A DNA stretch of 64,000 bases from Gloeopeniophorella convolvens (lineage: Eukaryota; Basidiomycota; Agaricomycetes; Russulales). The notes beneath the pieces are model-generated. The model was not told the origin of the DNA. It ran no database searches and saw only the letters and a program-made list of their open reading frames with translations. Every line of letters begins with the position of its first letter. The stretch's first letter is position 1. The position numbers were made by a program, and so were the translations under genes. The stretch spans positions 434,001 to 498,000 of the forward strand of contig WTXD01000003.1 in NCBI GenBank assembly GCA_022496205.1. Reading direction: 5' to 3'. Shown one piece after another: positions 1 through 11,618 of this stretch.

Positions 1-240
1 CTGCGCCTGCTGGTGCTGTTGGTGCTGCTGCTGTTGCGCGTGCTGCGGCTGGGCGGCCGCGAACTGCTGGGCGTTGGCGTGCTGGGCCTGGCCGTTGGCG
101 GTGGCGTTGGCGTTGGGCATGGGCGAGCGCGTCGCGAGTGGGGATTACCGTTCGCGGCGGTAGCTGTGGGGTTCGGCATAGGGGTGCGTGACATGGGCGG
201 CGCCTGCCCGGCTTGCTGCTGCTGCTGCTGCTGTTGTTGT

Positions 241-272
<32 letters not shown>

Positions 273-2236
273 CTGTTGCTGCTGCTGTGCCTGCGCCTGC
301 GCCTGCGCCTGAGCTTGAGCCTGAGCCTGCGCCTGCGCTTGCATGTGGGCGAGCTGGGCAGCATACGCCCGCGCCTGGGCCTGGTTGGCAAAGGTATGCA
401 CCTGTCCCTGAGCCTGCCCTTGTCCTTGCGCCTGCGCCTGAGCTTGAGCTTGAGCCTGCGCCTGCTGCATCTGCAGGTAGTACAGCGCATGGGCCTGCTG
501 CTGCCCCATCGCACCCTTCGCATTCTGCCCCTGAGCCTGCGCCTGCGCCGCTGCGACCTGCTTGTAGAGCGCCGGCGTCATGCTCGCGGCCATCGCCGGC
601 GTCATGTAGGACTGCGTCGGCGGCGCGAACGCCTGGGCGGGCTGGACGTACGGTGCGCGGGGCTGCTGAGTCGGGGTTTGGTGCTGGGGCTGGGGCTGGC
701 CCTGCGCTGGTTGTGTTACTGGTTGTGCGGGCGGCCGCGGGGAGCCAGCGGGGGCTGCGTTGGCGCCGGCGGCCGCCATTGCATGCATCGCGGGTGAAGG
801 CGCGACGCGCGGGGAGGACGCGAATCCATTGGTGGCGGTGGGATGCGGAGATTGTGATGTGGGGCGGGAGGCAGGTCTGTTGGTGGGGCGTAGGTGCTGG
901 GGAGCCGGCTGAGGCGTAGCTTGCACTGGCGTCGCGACTGGCGTTGGGGTGCCCAGCGTACCATCGCCTGGGGTATGGTTCCGCCTTGCTGAAGCAGGCT
1001 TCGGAGTGGACTTCTTTGTATCTGCGCTCCCGGGAGCGGGTGGAGGAGGGGCGGCCACTGGCGTTGCAGTGGACCGGGGCGGTTGTTGGGGTGGTTGTTG
1101 GGGTGGTTGTAAAGGTTGTGTTGGTGGTTGCGGTTGTGGCTGTGGCTGCGGCTGTGACTGTGTGGGTTGAGACGGTGTTTGATTATGTGCTTGAGGCTGG
1201 GGCTGAGGCTGAGGTTGCGGCGTTGGTTGCGGCGGCGGCGGATGGACGACCGGTATGCTATGTAATGGATTGTTGTAATTCGCAGACGGTACTTCCGCGG
1301 TGCTGGTCTCAGGAGCAGCAGGAGGCGCGTTCCTCATGCGTATCAAGTGATCAAGCAAGCGATACCTGCGAGAGCGCTCGCTTTTAGCGCTCGACAATGG
1401 GTAGAAATATGGAGAATGGCGTACGATGGTGTGGCGCTCCGGGTAGGTTGCGGGTCCATGAACCGGAGGATCTTGGCTTTGCGATTCCAAGAAGCCTCAT
1501 CCTCTTCCGTAGATCCTGATGGTTTGCCTTGCGCTTCTTCGGCCGTAATGGAGGTGGTGTCCTGGGGAGAGACACGCGATAGAGACTGTTCGCTATCTTT
1601 CCGAGACGAGGATCAGGGTCCAAGCAAAGTGGCGGCGCAGTGGCAAGCTGCGAGTGTGAAAGAGTGAGTTCCGAGAACATGGGTTATTCGAGAGCTACGC
1701 ACGAGAATCTTCGCCTCGACCTCGAGTGCTTCCCTATCCGTCCATTTGCCACCAGCCTTCTGATTGAGGAGGCACAGGTCAGCATAGAGGGTTTCGGAAT
1801 TGGGCCGGAGGAGGACGCGAGTAGCAGTTTTCTCCTGGGCTTTGCTTTCTTTGGAGTTGGATTGCTTGAACTCCTGGATCTCTACAATCATGCATCCTGC
1901 AAGGCACGGCCGGTCAACGACCGTGGGCGTGGTACTGATGCGTGCGTGACCTACCCTCGTAGAAAGGGACCTTGGCGGCATCAAACAGTTCAAGAAGGTC
2001 GACCGGTATTCGGTTGGCCTTTATATCCTCGAAAAGAGCCTAGACAGGAGAAGTGAGTGGCGTGAAGGAGAGGGACAAGAGGGGAGATGTACGGCGTAAG
2101 CAGGGCTGTTGTACAGGAACTTTGGGCCCGAGTTGAGGGTCCAGTTGTCGTGATAGAGCTGAACGGTGAAAGAGGGGGGATTGTCCTCGTGTTCTGTGAG
2201 GATTGACTGGGCCTGCCTTGTGAGGTTGTAGGCCAT
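1..2236 (-). CDS. SPT20: SPT20, SAGA transcription coactivator subunit (3' end beyond window)
   Basis: Spt20 is a structural subunit of the SAGA histone acetyltransferase coactivator in the nucleus. The ATG at 2236 opens a protein beginning MAYNLTRQAQSIL. The conserved Spt20 domain follows across three exons: NPPSFTVQLYHDNW, then IPVDLLELFDAAKVPFYEG, then GCMIVEIQEFKQ and RVLLRPNSETLYADL. Next come LCLDPDPR and a basic RPKKRKA stretch. Introns lie near 2082-2033, 1947-1890 and 1692-1640. The rest, from about 1360 down to position 1, is low-complexity Pro/Gln/Ala sequence with QA repeats and a run of about 25 Gln, typical of Spt20 tails. The stop codon is outside the window. Upstream in-frame codons lack an ATG, which decides the start. 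The gene is divergent from HGH1, with 159 bp between the two ATGs. Family call is confident; exon edges in the tail are approximate. Confidence 0.85.
213..290 (-). repeat. Polyglutamine-encoding CAG/CAA tract in SPT20
   Basis: About 25 consecutive Gln codons on the - strand (CTG/TTG on +), mixed CAG and CAA. They are followed on the coding strand's upstream side (290-470) by alternating Gln-Ala codons. Codon mixing suggests a moderately stable rather than pure triplet repeat. Confidence 0.9.
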
Positions 2237-2395
2237 TTGCCAGATCCGAGGCTCAGCAGGGCTCGGCTCAAGCCACGACGCCAAAGTCACGACTCAACGG
2301 GAGATCGACTGTGCCAGCAGCTTAGTCAGCAACTCTCTCAATACCCGTGAGAAAACGCGTCATATCATACTCGCTATTCATTCTATCAATCCACA

Positions 2396-3936
2396 ATGCA
2401 GGACCAGCTCAGAGAGGCATCTCCCTCCTCCCTCGCTGCCTCCGCTCTCGGCTGACTCCCACACAGCTACTCCAGTTCCTGCATGATAAAAACCCACAAG
2501 CCAGGCAGATCGCCTTGGAAAATCTTCTGCCTCACACCCCAAAGGATGCACCGCACCGCAGCATCTTCTTCGAAGGCGCCCAGTCCCAGGGTGGTCTGCA
2601 AAAACCAAAAGAGAGCGCCGTGATCAGGGACCTGAAATTGCTATGCAGGGACAATCTGGTGGGTCTGTCTGGGCATCACTCAGGCTCACTGATCTTTTAG
2701 CGTCTCGCAGGCGATCGCGCACGACGCTTTCCGCGCTCTGGTCAACTTGTCAGATCCACCGTTGTTGCACGCGTCACTGACAGAGCCGTCCTTCTTGACA
2801 TTCCTGGTATCTTACCTTGTGGTATGTTCTCTTTCTGGCTGCCCAAAAGCCAAGCCTCATTCCGTCTAGCATCCTCAAGCAACTCTGGGTGATCTTGCCG
2901 CCATGCTCCTGTCAAATCTCTCCGCCTCACCGAGCGTGTGCGCTGCTATCCTGGCGCTTCAGATCCCCATCCTCCATACGCCATCGTCTGCGGGGCCATT
3001 CTATCCGACGCAGTCACGCGCAGGGAGCTGCGCGCCGCCGTCCCATATCCCACCGGAGAGGAAAAGAGCGTGCGCGCTCTTCCCTTCCTGGTGGACGCGT
3101 TTGTGCAAGGAGCAAGCATCGACGCTAGTGTACCGCTCGATAAACGCACGCGGAAAAGTGAACTCCATTTCCTTGCAAGCGTGTTCGCAAATCTGTCTAC
3201 AGTACGTCGCCCATCTTGTGCGTCCTGCCCAATACTGACGGGTGGATGCAGTCCCCTCCAGGACGGCTGTTCTTCTTGACACCTCAGCCGGTAGACCTAT
3301 TAGAACCAGAAGCAACAGACAACGCTGAGTATCCCCTTGCGAAGCTTGTCGTCTTCACCGAGCACAAGGACACCATCCGCCGAGGTGGCGTCGCATCGCT
3401 CATCAAGTACGCGTTTCGACCATGCTAATCTGCTCGTTGTATTCTCAACGGCTCCCAGAAACTGCTCGTTCTACACACAGGGCCATCAGGCCATCCTGAC
3501 CTCCGAATCCGACACGGTGATCGTCCCGCCATCGGACGCTCCCGCGCCGGGCGTCGACGCCCTGCAGCACATCCTCCTCCCGCTCGCCGGCCCCGAGGAG
3601 TACGACCTCGACGCGCAGGAACAACTCCCCGAGGCGCTGCAGTTCCTCCCGCCGACCAAGGCGCGCGAGGCAGACGCCGTGCTGCGCCGGACGCACGTCG
3701 AGACGCTGCTGCTGCTGTGCACGACGCGCTGGGGCCGCGACTACCTGCGCGCGCACGGGGTCTACGAGGTCGTGCGTGCACTGCACGAGCAGGAGACGGA
3801 CGAGTCGGTCTCGGAGCACGTCGAGCGGCTCGTCAATTTACTCAAGCGCGACGAGGGCCCCGATACGGCGCAGAACCTACGGGTGGAAGAGATCGACGAG
3901 GACGACGATGAGGACACGCGGATCGAGGAGATTTAG
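2396..3936 (+). CDS. HGH1: HGH1 family protein, eEF2-folding co-chaperone (one apparent frame break)
   Basis: Hgh1 is an armadillo-like cytosolic co-chaperone that helps TRiC/CCT and Hsp90 fold elongation factor eEF2. Diagnostic stretches are LLQFLHDKNPQARQIALENL, AHDAFRALVNLSD, VPYPTGEEK, LHFLASVFANLS, GRLFFLTPQPVDLL, FTEHKDTIRRGGVAS, LLLCTTRWGRDYLRAHGVYE and an acidic C-terminus ending DTRIEEI. The only suitable ATG (2396) joins the body through a GC-AG intron at 2417-2466, giving MQDQLREL. Other introns lie near 2660-2710, 2822-2879, 3201-3250 and 3410-3460. Frame changes near 3035 (GSCAPP in one frame, VPYPTGEE in the next) with no good short intron; an 86-nt intron 2938-3023 would restore frame but would discard residues that look conserved. 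An assembly base deletion is the simpler reading. Confidence 0.82.
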
Positions 3937-4731
3937 GCGGCCATGCGACGCTGCCGAACGGGGAGGAGGCATCAGATCTGGACATGTAGACCCGGGGGCT
4001 TGTGCGATTGCGTAGCAGAAGCACGAAAGAACAAAGTCGCGGCGCGACATTGTATTCGATGATATGCCGGATATGGCAAGACCACAACCTTTGTAAGTTA
4101 GCCACCGACATGGTCTTCGGGACATCGGTCCAACTTGGCTACGATGTGCCAATCTGGCTCTTGGATGTCGACGATCGATCATGTGCGCGCATCTCAGGAT
4201 CCCGCCGGCTGCGTGCCTGCCAGCGTCGTCACCCGCATGTAAAATTCGTCTCCGACGCTCAGATGCAGATCTCGAGACCAGATGCGTCCGCGATGCGATG
4301 CTAGCGTCGTGTGAGAAGCGACAGCGACCCTGCGTGGTATGCACAAGTAAACGCGCGACACGCATGCACATATATATTGCTGCCATGCCACGATGGTAGC
4401 CTCGCTAGCAGCTGAGGCTGGCGCCTGATCGCGCGCGAGCAGTTGTAATACTATCATGCAAGCTTGGCCGCCGCAGCGCGCCAGCTTATTTGCCTCTTGG
4501 CGATCACGTTGGTCGAGGTGCCCGTAACCCTAGGCCTGCCAGTGATCCACATAGGTGCCAGCGATCTTCCTTGCCATAATGAACTGGTACCACACCCTCG
4601 GGAAGCCACGCACGCACGCACGCACGAAAGCTAAACAAAGTGTTTCGATCTCCAAAACCGGCCTGCAGCCTCACACACGCACGCGCACATGCCCGAGAAA
4701 GCCGCCGGCACGCGGCCCCATTGAGAAAATA
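3937..4731. other. Intergenic, convergent 3' ends of HGH1 and esterase
   Basis: No reading frame here has family features. It should hold the two 3' UTRs. Only simple sequence is seen, including the CACG microsatellite listed separately. Confidence 0.6.
4607..4627. repeat. (CACG)n microsatellite
   Basis: About five tandem CACG/ACGC units, 100 bp beyond the esterase stop codon. Confidence 0.85.
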
Positions 4732-6761
4732 TTAATTCTGCTGCTGCTGCACCAACGACGCGACGAACTGGCACCGCGCGTTCTCGGCGCGCGGCTCGAC
4801 CTCGACGAAGCTCCCGCTCCCGCCCGCGTCCGGGCCCTGCTGCAGCACGACCCTCTGCTCCGCGCTCCCCGCCCCGCCATACGCCGGCCACGCCGGCGAG
4901 CCCTGCAGCTTGAACACCCCCGGGTCCCCCGCGCGCACGAACGAGAGCCAGTACGCGATGAGCTCCGCCGCGAACGCCTGCTCCGCGACGCTCTGCGGCG
5001 AGAACGCGAACGTGCCGTTCGCGCCCGTGTTGGTGCCCCGGAACATCATCCAGTTCTCCGCCGCGTGCCCGACGCCCGCCGCGGGGTCGCCGTCGGTCGG
5101 GTTCGCCGTGTTGTAGCGGTACGTCCAGGTGCGCGCGTGCGGCGCGGAGGCCTCGCCCATGATTGTGCGCTGTGGGTGGGTCAGCGGGGGGGCGGACGGA
5201 GAAGGGATGGGACGCACGGCGCAGCGCAGCTCCGACTCGCCCGTCGCGTCCGTGATTGCCTGCGCCTCGTTCGCGAACTCCGAGCTGTTGTAGATCCGCG
5301 CGTACGCCGCGAGGCTCGCGTTCGTGAGCGCGGGAAGAACGCCTTGAGCTCGCCGGCGAGGTCCGTCGAGCCGGAGAGCGTCTCGTTGGACGTCGCCCTG
5401 TGCCAAGGCCGCATGAGGAGGGCTGACATGGGGACGCAGATACGGCGAGGCTCACCCGACGATGAGCGGGACGCGCGTGAACTGCCCGACAGGAACAGCT
5501 CGGTCGGCAGCGCGGGAATGACGCGCCGTCCAGCACAGGGCGGAACATGTTGTACGCGCCGGTGCTAAACACGCGCACGGTCACCCGGGAGCACCCGCGG
5601 CACATGGGAGGAACGCACAACGTCGAGGGCGGAGCAGCGCTTCGTCCTGCGCGCGCGCGAGCGCGCTCACGGGCACCGGCGCAGCACGCGAGCTGCTGCT
5701 GCACGCTGCCGGCGCCGCATCCGCCGTCTCCGCAAAGAACCCGAACAGCGGCTGCGCACGCGCACGTCAGTCGTAAATGCAGTTGCAGGACCGGCGGGCG
5801 CACCTGCTGCTGCGCGGGCGTCGGCAGCGGCGTGCGGTACACGCTCTGCGCGATCACGGCACGGAACAACCCGCGGCTGCTTGGTATGACCATCTGCAGC
5901 GCGACGCTGGACCCGCCCGCGCTCTCGCCGTTGATCGTCACGCGCGCCGCGTCGCCGCCGAACGCGCCGACGTGCTGCTGCACCCAGCGCAGCGCGAGCT
6001 GCTGGTCGAGCAGCCCCGCGTTGTGCGTGCCCAGGCTGGCGTCGGCGCTGAAGGCGGGCGTCGAGAGGAAGCCGAACGAGTCGAGGCGGTAGTACACCGA
6101 GACGATGACGACGTTGGGCGACTGGTGGATCCAGTGGTCGAACGGCCACGATGCGGGGTTGCCGAAGACGTAGCCTGTGCGCTGGCGGTCAGCGGCTCAT
6201 GCGCACGCGGGGTTTGGGGGGCATGTACCTCCGCCGTGAATGTAGACCAAGACGGGAACTGCAGGCGCACGGGGGTGAGCTTCTGGCGGGCGCGACCTCG
6301 AGGTGATGCTACGCACGCTTGCTATCCCGCGTCGCGTTCGCGGGCGCATATACGTTCACCTTGAGACAGTCCTCGCTCCCCGCGCCGCCGAAACCGTCTA
6401 CAGCACCAGGCCCAGCCCCATCAGCCATCTGCGTCCTCACCCGGACGCCCCAAGGCGCGCACTCACCCCCCGTGGTCCCCTGGACGCAGAAATCCGGGTA
6501 CGCCGACGCATCGACGACGCGCCCGCGCGCCTCGGCCGCGACGCGCGTCGTGTTGAGCGGCAGCGGCGCGCGCCAGCGCAGCGCGCCGAGCGGCGGCTCC
6601 GCGTACGGCAGCCCGAGGAACGCGGCGGTGTCGGGGAAGGTGAGGTTGCCCGCGTAGCGCGCGTACCCGAGGTCGACGACGGGCGCGCCCGGCGGTGGGC
6701 CGGCGTGGGTCTGGGCGAGGCCCAGGGCGAGGGATAAGAGCGCGTGGAGGGGGCGCAGCAT
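4732..6761 (-). CDS. Secreted type-B carboxylesterase/lipase, frame-broken
   Basis: Carboxylesterases of this alpha/beta-hydrolase family cleave carboxylic esters outside the cell. The ATG at 6761 starts a hydrophobic signal peptide (MLRPLHALLSLALGLAQTHA). Family marks in order are FLGLPYAEPPLGALRW, the EDCLKVNVY motif, VPVLVYIHGGG split by an intron (about 6228-6175), VSVYYRLDSFGFLS, the nucleophile elbow GESAGG (near 5913-5930) and GVGHAAENWMMF with the likely catalytic His. It ends FVASLVQQQQN. Between about 5750 and 5330 the coding sequence changes frame at least four times (near 5735, 5525, 5480 and 5332) outside any plausible intron, so no continuous protein can be read. The breaks are single-base and lie in GC-rich runs, so assembly error is as likely as a pseudogene. 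Confidence 0.8.
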
Positions 6762-7591
6762 TGTGATGCGAAGTGCTCGCTGGCGGGGGGCGCGAAGAGC
6801 GTTCTCTTATAGCATCGCCGCCGCCGCATTATGCGCGACGGGCGCGCGCGCGCGAGCGCGCTGCGCGTATGGAAGACGGCCAGCGATGCCCCGTGGCGGC
6901 GCGGGAGACGTCTGGTGGTCCGGAGTTGCGAGGCCGCAATAGGCGGCGTGGGGTGCGCAGCGGATTCGCGAAGGGCGATGCCGTGGCCACGGCGTTCCAG
7001 TGCGCAGCACGAGAAGGCGCGTGGGGGCCCGAGACGTACATGATGCAAGAAGAGAATGCAGCTGGCGGGGTCGTGGGGTCAGTGATGGAGCTGCCAGCGG
7101 AAGGAACTTCTGCCACGCACCATGCTAACGTAGTCTCGGAGACGGGCAGAAATGCGGGGTCCCAGTAAGTATTGGAGCCGATCACGAGCGAGTCTGCAAA
7201 GCTTAAATTGGGTCGAAGCCTCTTCTGCATCCAGCGGGTCTAGAGCCGCATCACGCCATGCCATGTCATGAGGGTAAGAAACAGCGAGCAAGTGAATTAT
7301 CACATGACATAACATATGCACATCTAGTAGAAAACACAGATTGTATGCGGGGGGAAGTGTAGGAAGGAACGGACAAGTGGATCGAGATCACGGCGGCGCG
7401 AGCTGGTATGTAACTGCGCACGTTTTGTGGCGGCGTGTGCAGGCGTCGGAAAATGATGGCAAGGCACAGACCAGGAATGATGGTGAGTGAGTAGAAGGCA
7501 AGAAATAATATGAAGGTCCCTTCCTATGGAAAAACAGCAGAATAGGAAAGAGACACATAAGTTCATCGGCGGTGCGAAAAACCAACACGGG
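6762..7591. other. Intergenic: esterase promoter side and 3' region of next gene
   Basis: Contains an alternating GC stretch at about 6838-6875 and no supported gene. Confidence 0.5.
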
Positions 7592-9343
7592 CTACCGCCG
7601 ACGGGGCACGCGCACAAACGTGATGACCCCGCTCTCGAGCTCAACGAGCGTCATCTCGCCTTCATCGTCGTCATCGGTGGCGGACGCGACGGTCACAGAT
7701 CCTGCGCGAACTCCCTTGGCGTCGCCCTTGAGGGCCGCGAAGGCGCCTACGCTCTCCGCGTCCGACTCGGCCTCGGTATGGACGACACTAGACTCAGCCT
7801 CGCTCTCCTCGGCCTCCGTCTCGCCATCTGTGCTGTACGAGTTGCCGGTCCAGAGATGCGACAAGGAGGCCTGGAGGCGTGAGACTTCTTCCGATCTTTC
7901 CGATCTGACATCCTTTGCGTCACCAGACTCGGATAGCGAAAGCGGCGAGGGCGGAGGCAGGATAGGCGACGGCATGGCCGTGAGACGCAAACGCGCTTGC
8001 GCAGCAATCGGGTTGAGCGGATGATCTGGTGTGATAGGGGCGCTCGATGCAGTGGAGGTAGTTGCGGTGGGTGTGGCGGTCGATGAAGAGGCAAGGTTCG
8101 AGGTAGGCTTGACAGGAAGGGAGAAATAAGAAAAGGTATTACTAGAGATCATAGTATCCGACTGCTGGGCAGACGGCGATGGAGTGCGTGCGGGAGACAT
8201 GGCATTAGGGGAGGAAGGGAGAGATGGTGTAGATGATGGAGTTGGGAGAGATGGCTGCGCCAAGTCCTGAGGGTTTGCCATTGTTGAAACAGGTTCCGCT
8301 GGGGGCGTCGGAGTGTCTAGCAAAGGCAGGAAATTGAAACGGGGAGTTGGACGTGGCTGGGCGGGGATATTGTAAGGGAGACGCGCAGGTGGCGGAGGCG
8401 GGACCCAAGATCTGATGACCGGGGCGGGAGGGGCAGGTGGTTTAGACGGGGTCACAGAAGGCGACGACGATGGCGCCGTGACGAGGATTTGGGGAGGTGG
8501 TGTGGTGGGAGGAGACGGAGGGTGACGGGCAGCAGGGAGGGTGCGTGCTGGTGAAGGAACAGAAGAAGGGTGATGAGCTATTTCTGGCTTGTTGGCTATT
8601 GGTGGCACACAATGCGGGGGCGGCACCGGCTTGTATGAAGAAGCCAAAGAAGCGGAGGGACAGATGAGGGGGAGAAGGCCGACGGGGACAGTATCGAGGA
8701 AGTGAGTACGAGGGATTCCGCGAGTGTCCAAGTCTGGGAGATCAGGGTCGCCGAGGGGCTGAGAGGCACGCGGGAGGGTGCGTTGGATTTCCTTGAGTTC
8801 GAGGATATCCCTTGGAGCAATTTATAGTCAGATGTGCGCTAGGCGGGGAACGAGGCACGCGACAGGAAGAAGGGGGACCCGTGATGCGGGCGGGGACATG
8901 GTTCGGAGCACGGATGAAAGTACGATGACGCATACACGGAACAAGCAAGCGGGGAGGCACACGACCAAGTATGTATGCTGTCGCGCGGCAGGCAGAGTGC
9001 AGGCCGACAAAGCGACACAGGGGGAGAACGAAGCACGACGAGAGGGATGCAGGAGGGGATATACTCACTGGTATGTCAACTTTGGGGTGACTTCGGCCGG
9101 GGAGCGGTCCCACTCGTCGGCGACGAAAACTTTGTCGACGATCTCGGAGCAGAAATGAACACATCTGCGAGTGATGCAGATGTCTGTTGGAGAAGTCCCC
9201 TTGTACCTTCTTGCGGCGATGGAAGGCATTTCTGGAGGGATGAGCGGGGGCGGGGTGGGTCCGCGAGTAGGAGGGGGAGTTGCTATGCTGGCGGGAGAGA
9301 GGGCGCCAGGGGAGGGGGAGTGGTACTTGAGACAGCCTCGCAT
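7592..9343 (-). CDS. Conserved basidiomycete Pro/Ser-rich protein with RVxF-like motif
   Basis: Two exons. The ATG at 9343 gives MRGCLKYHSPSPGALSP; exon 1 ends TPKLTY with the next Gln codon split by an intron (about 9071-8797). Exon 2 begins DILELKEIQRTLPRASQPLG and runs about 400 residues. The only folded-looking part spans the junction: RCVHFCSEIVDKVFVADEWDR followed by LELKEIQR. RCVHF fits the RVxF docking pattern for protein phosphatase 1, an inference only. The remainder is Pro/Ser/Thr-rich and disordered, with an acidic ATDDDDEGEMTLVELE stretch near the C-terminus. I recall similar VADEWDR/LELKEIQ proteins in other Agaricomycetes but no assigned function. Gene structure is well supported; function is unknown. 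Confidence 0.78.
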
Positions 9344-10197
9344 TGTAGGGATGAGAACGGGCAGGCTATGCGTGTATGCGGATGAGTAGCCAGCTTTGTT
9401 GCTACAGAGAGGGAAGCAGAGGAGTGGCTGTTTGTGGCGGGTGTGAGTTATAAACTGAGTCTGGGCCGCGAGGAAAAGGAGGGAGCTCGATCGGCCAAAG
9501 CCTGGAGAAACTCCAAAAGAACGCCTCTTTCCGAAAAGAAACATTCCCCGCCCCGGAGCGGACCCCCGGCCGACCACATCGGCCGCTGGAACGGATCACA
9601 TTGACAGACGCTGCGCCAGGCTGCGCCACGCCAGGCCCTGCCAGGGCAAGGCGGGGCCCGCGAGGCTGTACCCCGCTCCCCGACGCCCGTTTCAACAGGT
9701 TTCAACTATGACGCCCCCGCTCCTGAGTCCTCTGGCACACAGGTACCTCCTTATCGTCTCCCCGCCCCTCTCACGCGCGTCGTCCTCCAAGAATCATCTC
9801 GCCAAATGCGCTCGGACCTTCCTCTCATTTCCCCACCCACCTGTCCACGTGCAGTCACCCCGCCTGCCCCTCCGCCTTCTTGACGTATTCCCGACGTCAG
9901 CATGCCCCCCCGCAATTTCCCCTCATTACCTTGGACCGTCCTCCATCGCGGCGATCCGTCCGTCTTGATGCAAAAAGTACAGATGCTCCGTGATATTACA
10001 ACCACGCTACCTGTACGAGCAGGCACGGACCCATCGTGTTTCCCCTTCTGCGGACAACCTGACACACCAGACGGCCGCGGCATGGGAACACCGCACCATT
10101 TCCGGCGTTTCCACTTGGACATATGCCATCACCGCCCTCCAACGGAGTAGTCCTCTAGATGCGGTCGATCACAGACGGAAATGCTCTGCAAAAGAAA
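9344..10197. other. Intergenic, pyrimidine-rich
   Basis: Upstream of the - strand Pro/Ser-rich gene and downstream of the - strand membrane-protein gene. Pyrimidine-rich on + between about 9705 and 9960. No gene seen. Confidence 0.5.
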
Positions 10198-10999
10198 TCA
10201 CAGCCCAGATTCATCAGCACGACGCTCAGCAAAGCACTGGGCCACTGCCCCGACCCACCCAAGTACCACTGAACTCGTGATGATGAGCGCCCAGACCGCG
10301 GGCAACCACCTGCGACCGGGCAATGCGTTTCGATCAGTTTTTCAGCGCTCGTAGCTGGTTGCGTCACGCATCGGAACATGCAGGCAGCACTCACGTCGAG
10401 ATATTGAAATGTCCCGTGCGGCATACCGCCCACAGTATGTAACCGACCACAGTGCTCTCCACGAATGCGGCTCCCAGTGCGGTCACCATGAACGTGAACA
10501 GCGTGAGCAGCGCATACGTGACGCGCGAGCGGTGCACGTTCTTCTGCGGCTGCGGAGCGCGCGCCGGCGCTGCTTCGGCCGCGTCGGACAGCTCAGAAGC
10601 GGACGCATCCGAGGGGCGCGCACCCGCAAGTGGCGTCAGTGGGATCATCGGCGGCGGCGCATGCTTGTGCGCCAACGACGGCGATGCGGCGCCCTGCTTC
10701 TCGCGCCGCGGCGGGTAGATAATGTTGAAGCACGCAATGCCACCCGTGACCAGGAAGAAGAGCGAATGGAAGATCAACGTCCAGTAGAACGTGAAGCGGA
10801 ACACATCTGTCCGTGGCGCACTTGCATTAGTCTCGCAATGCAGGATGGCCTGCGTATGCCTACCTCCGCCGTGTCGCAGGTACTTCCCGCCAGGCTGGAT
10901 CGCGTCGTGGTGCTCAAGGTTGTGGAATTCGAGAAGGGGGTCGTACAAGGATGGAAATGTAGGGGTTGGCGGTTCCGATTGTGTCGACGTTGCCGACAT
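10198..10999 (-). CDS. Four-helix integral membrane protein, conserved in basidiomycetes
   Basis: Three exons (10999-10864, 10806-10395, 10309-10198) join in phase to 219 residues. The ATG at 10999 gives MSATSTQSEPPTPTFPS. After a soluble N-terminus, DVFRFTFYWTLIFHSLFFL forms the first membrane segment. A loop rich in Pro/Ala/Ser follows, then RVTYALLTLFTFMVTALGAAF and STVVGYILWAV, and the last exon adds WLPAVWALIITSSVVLGWVG. The final exon is needed: without it the protein would stop just after the third helix. Both introns have GT-AG ends and keep phase. No catalytic motif is visible. Function unknown; the DVFRFTxYWTLIF element appears in other basidiomycete membrane proteins from memory. 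Confidence 0.75.
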
Positions 11000-11618
11000 C
11001 CATGCGCAGAGCCGGAGACAGGGATGGCGGAAGGCGAGAGAGCCTGGCGGACCATATCAGTGGCGCCTCCGTTTGGAAGGCCGGACGCAGCACGTGGCTC
11101 GCGGTCCGCTGACATCGCGCGAGGCACGACGCGACGGTTGCTCTCAAATTCGAATCTTAACTTTGCACCATCTCCTCTCTGCCCTGTGCAACTGTTAAAA
11201 TACTCGGAGCGCTGGTATATGCTCGCTGCATCAAGCCGCAGACACCGTATATGTACACTCAAAGTGACCAACAAGCTACTCAAGTGCATCGACGTGCCGA
11301 ACGTATCTCCCTCAAATTAGCGGCAGAGGAACGCCCCTGTCATCCAGCTCCACTTTCCTTTGATGAATACCTGCACCATAGCATTGCGCAACGACCAAGA
11401 GTAGCCTCAAGATACCGCGACGACCCCCCGTCCTGATGATGAAGTCGTCATTTTAACACCTATCAGGCCATGTGTTCACTGGCACCGTCTCTGGCTAGCT
11501 GTTTTCAGACCTGCGTACTCCAGCCGCAGGATAAAAGGTGGCCGAAAAACGACGAGTAGACACCAACCAACAGCCCTCAGCGAGTTGATTTCTCGAGTCG
11601 GCAGACTCTTCCTCTACC
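11000..11618. other. Intergenic, promoter of aspartic protease A
   Basis: Divergent space between the membrane-protein gene and protease A. A TATA-like ATAAAAGG at 11531-11538 lies 88 bp before the protease ATG. No gene seen. Confidence 0.5.

Noticed and set aside
188..919. Ala/Leu-rich + strand frames over the poly-Gln tract
   Set aside because: They are antisense translation of CAG and CAG-GCG repeats of SPT20.
4555..5568. Long + strand open frame opposite the esterase
   Set aside because: Arg-rich GC-driven shadow of the - strand carboxylesterase with no family features.
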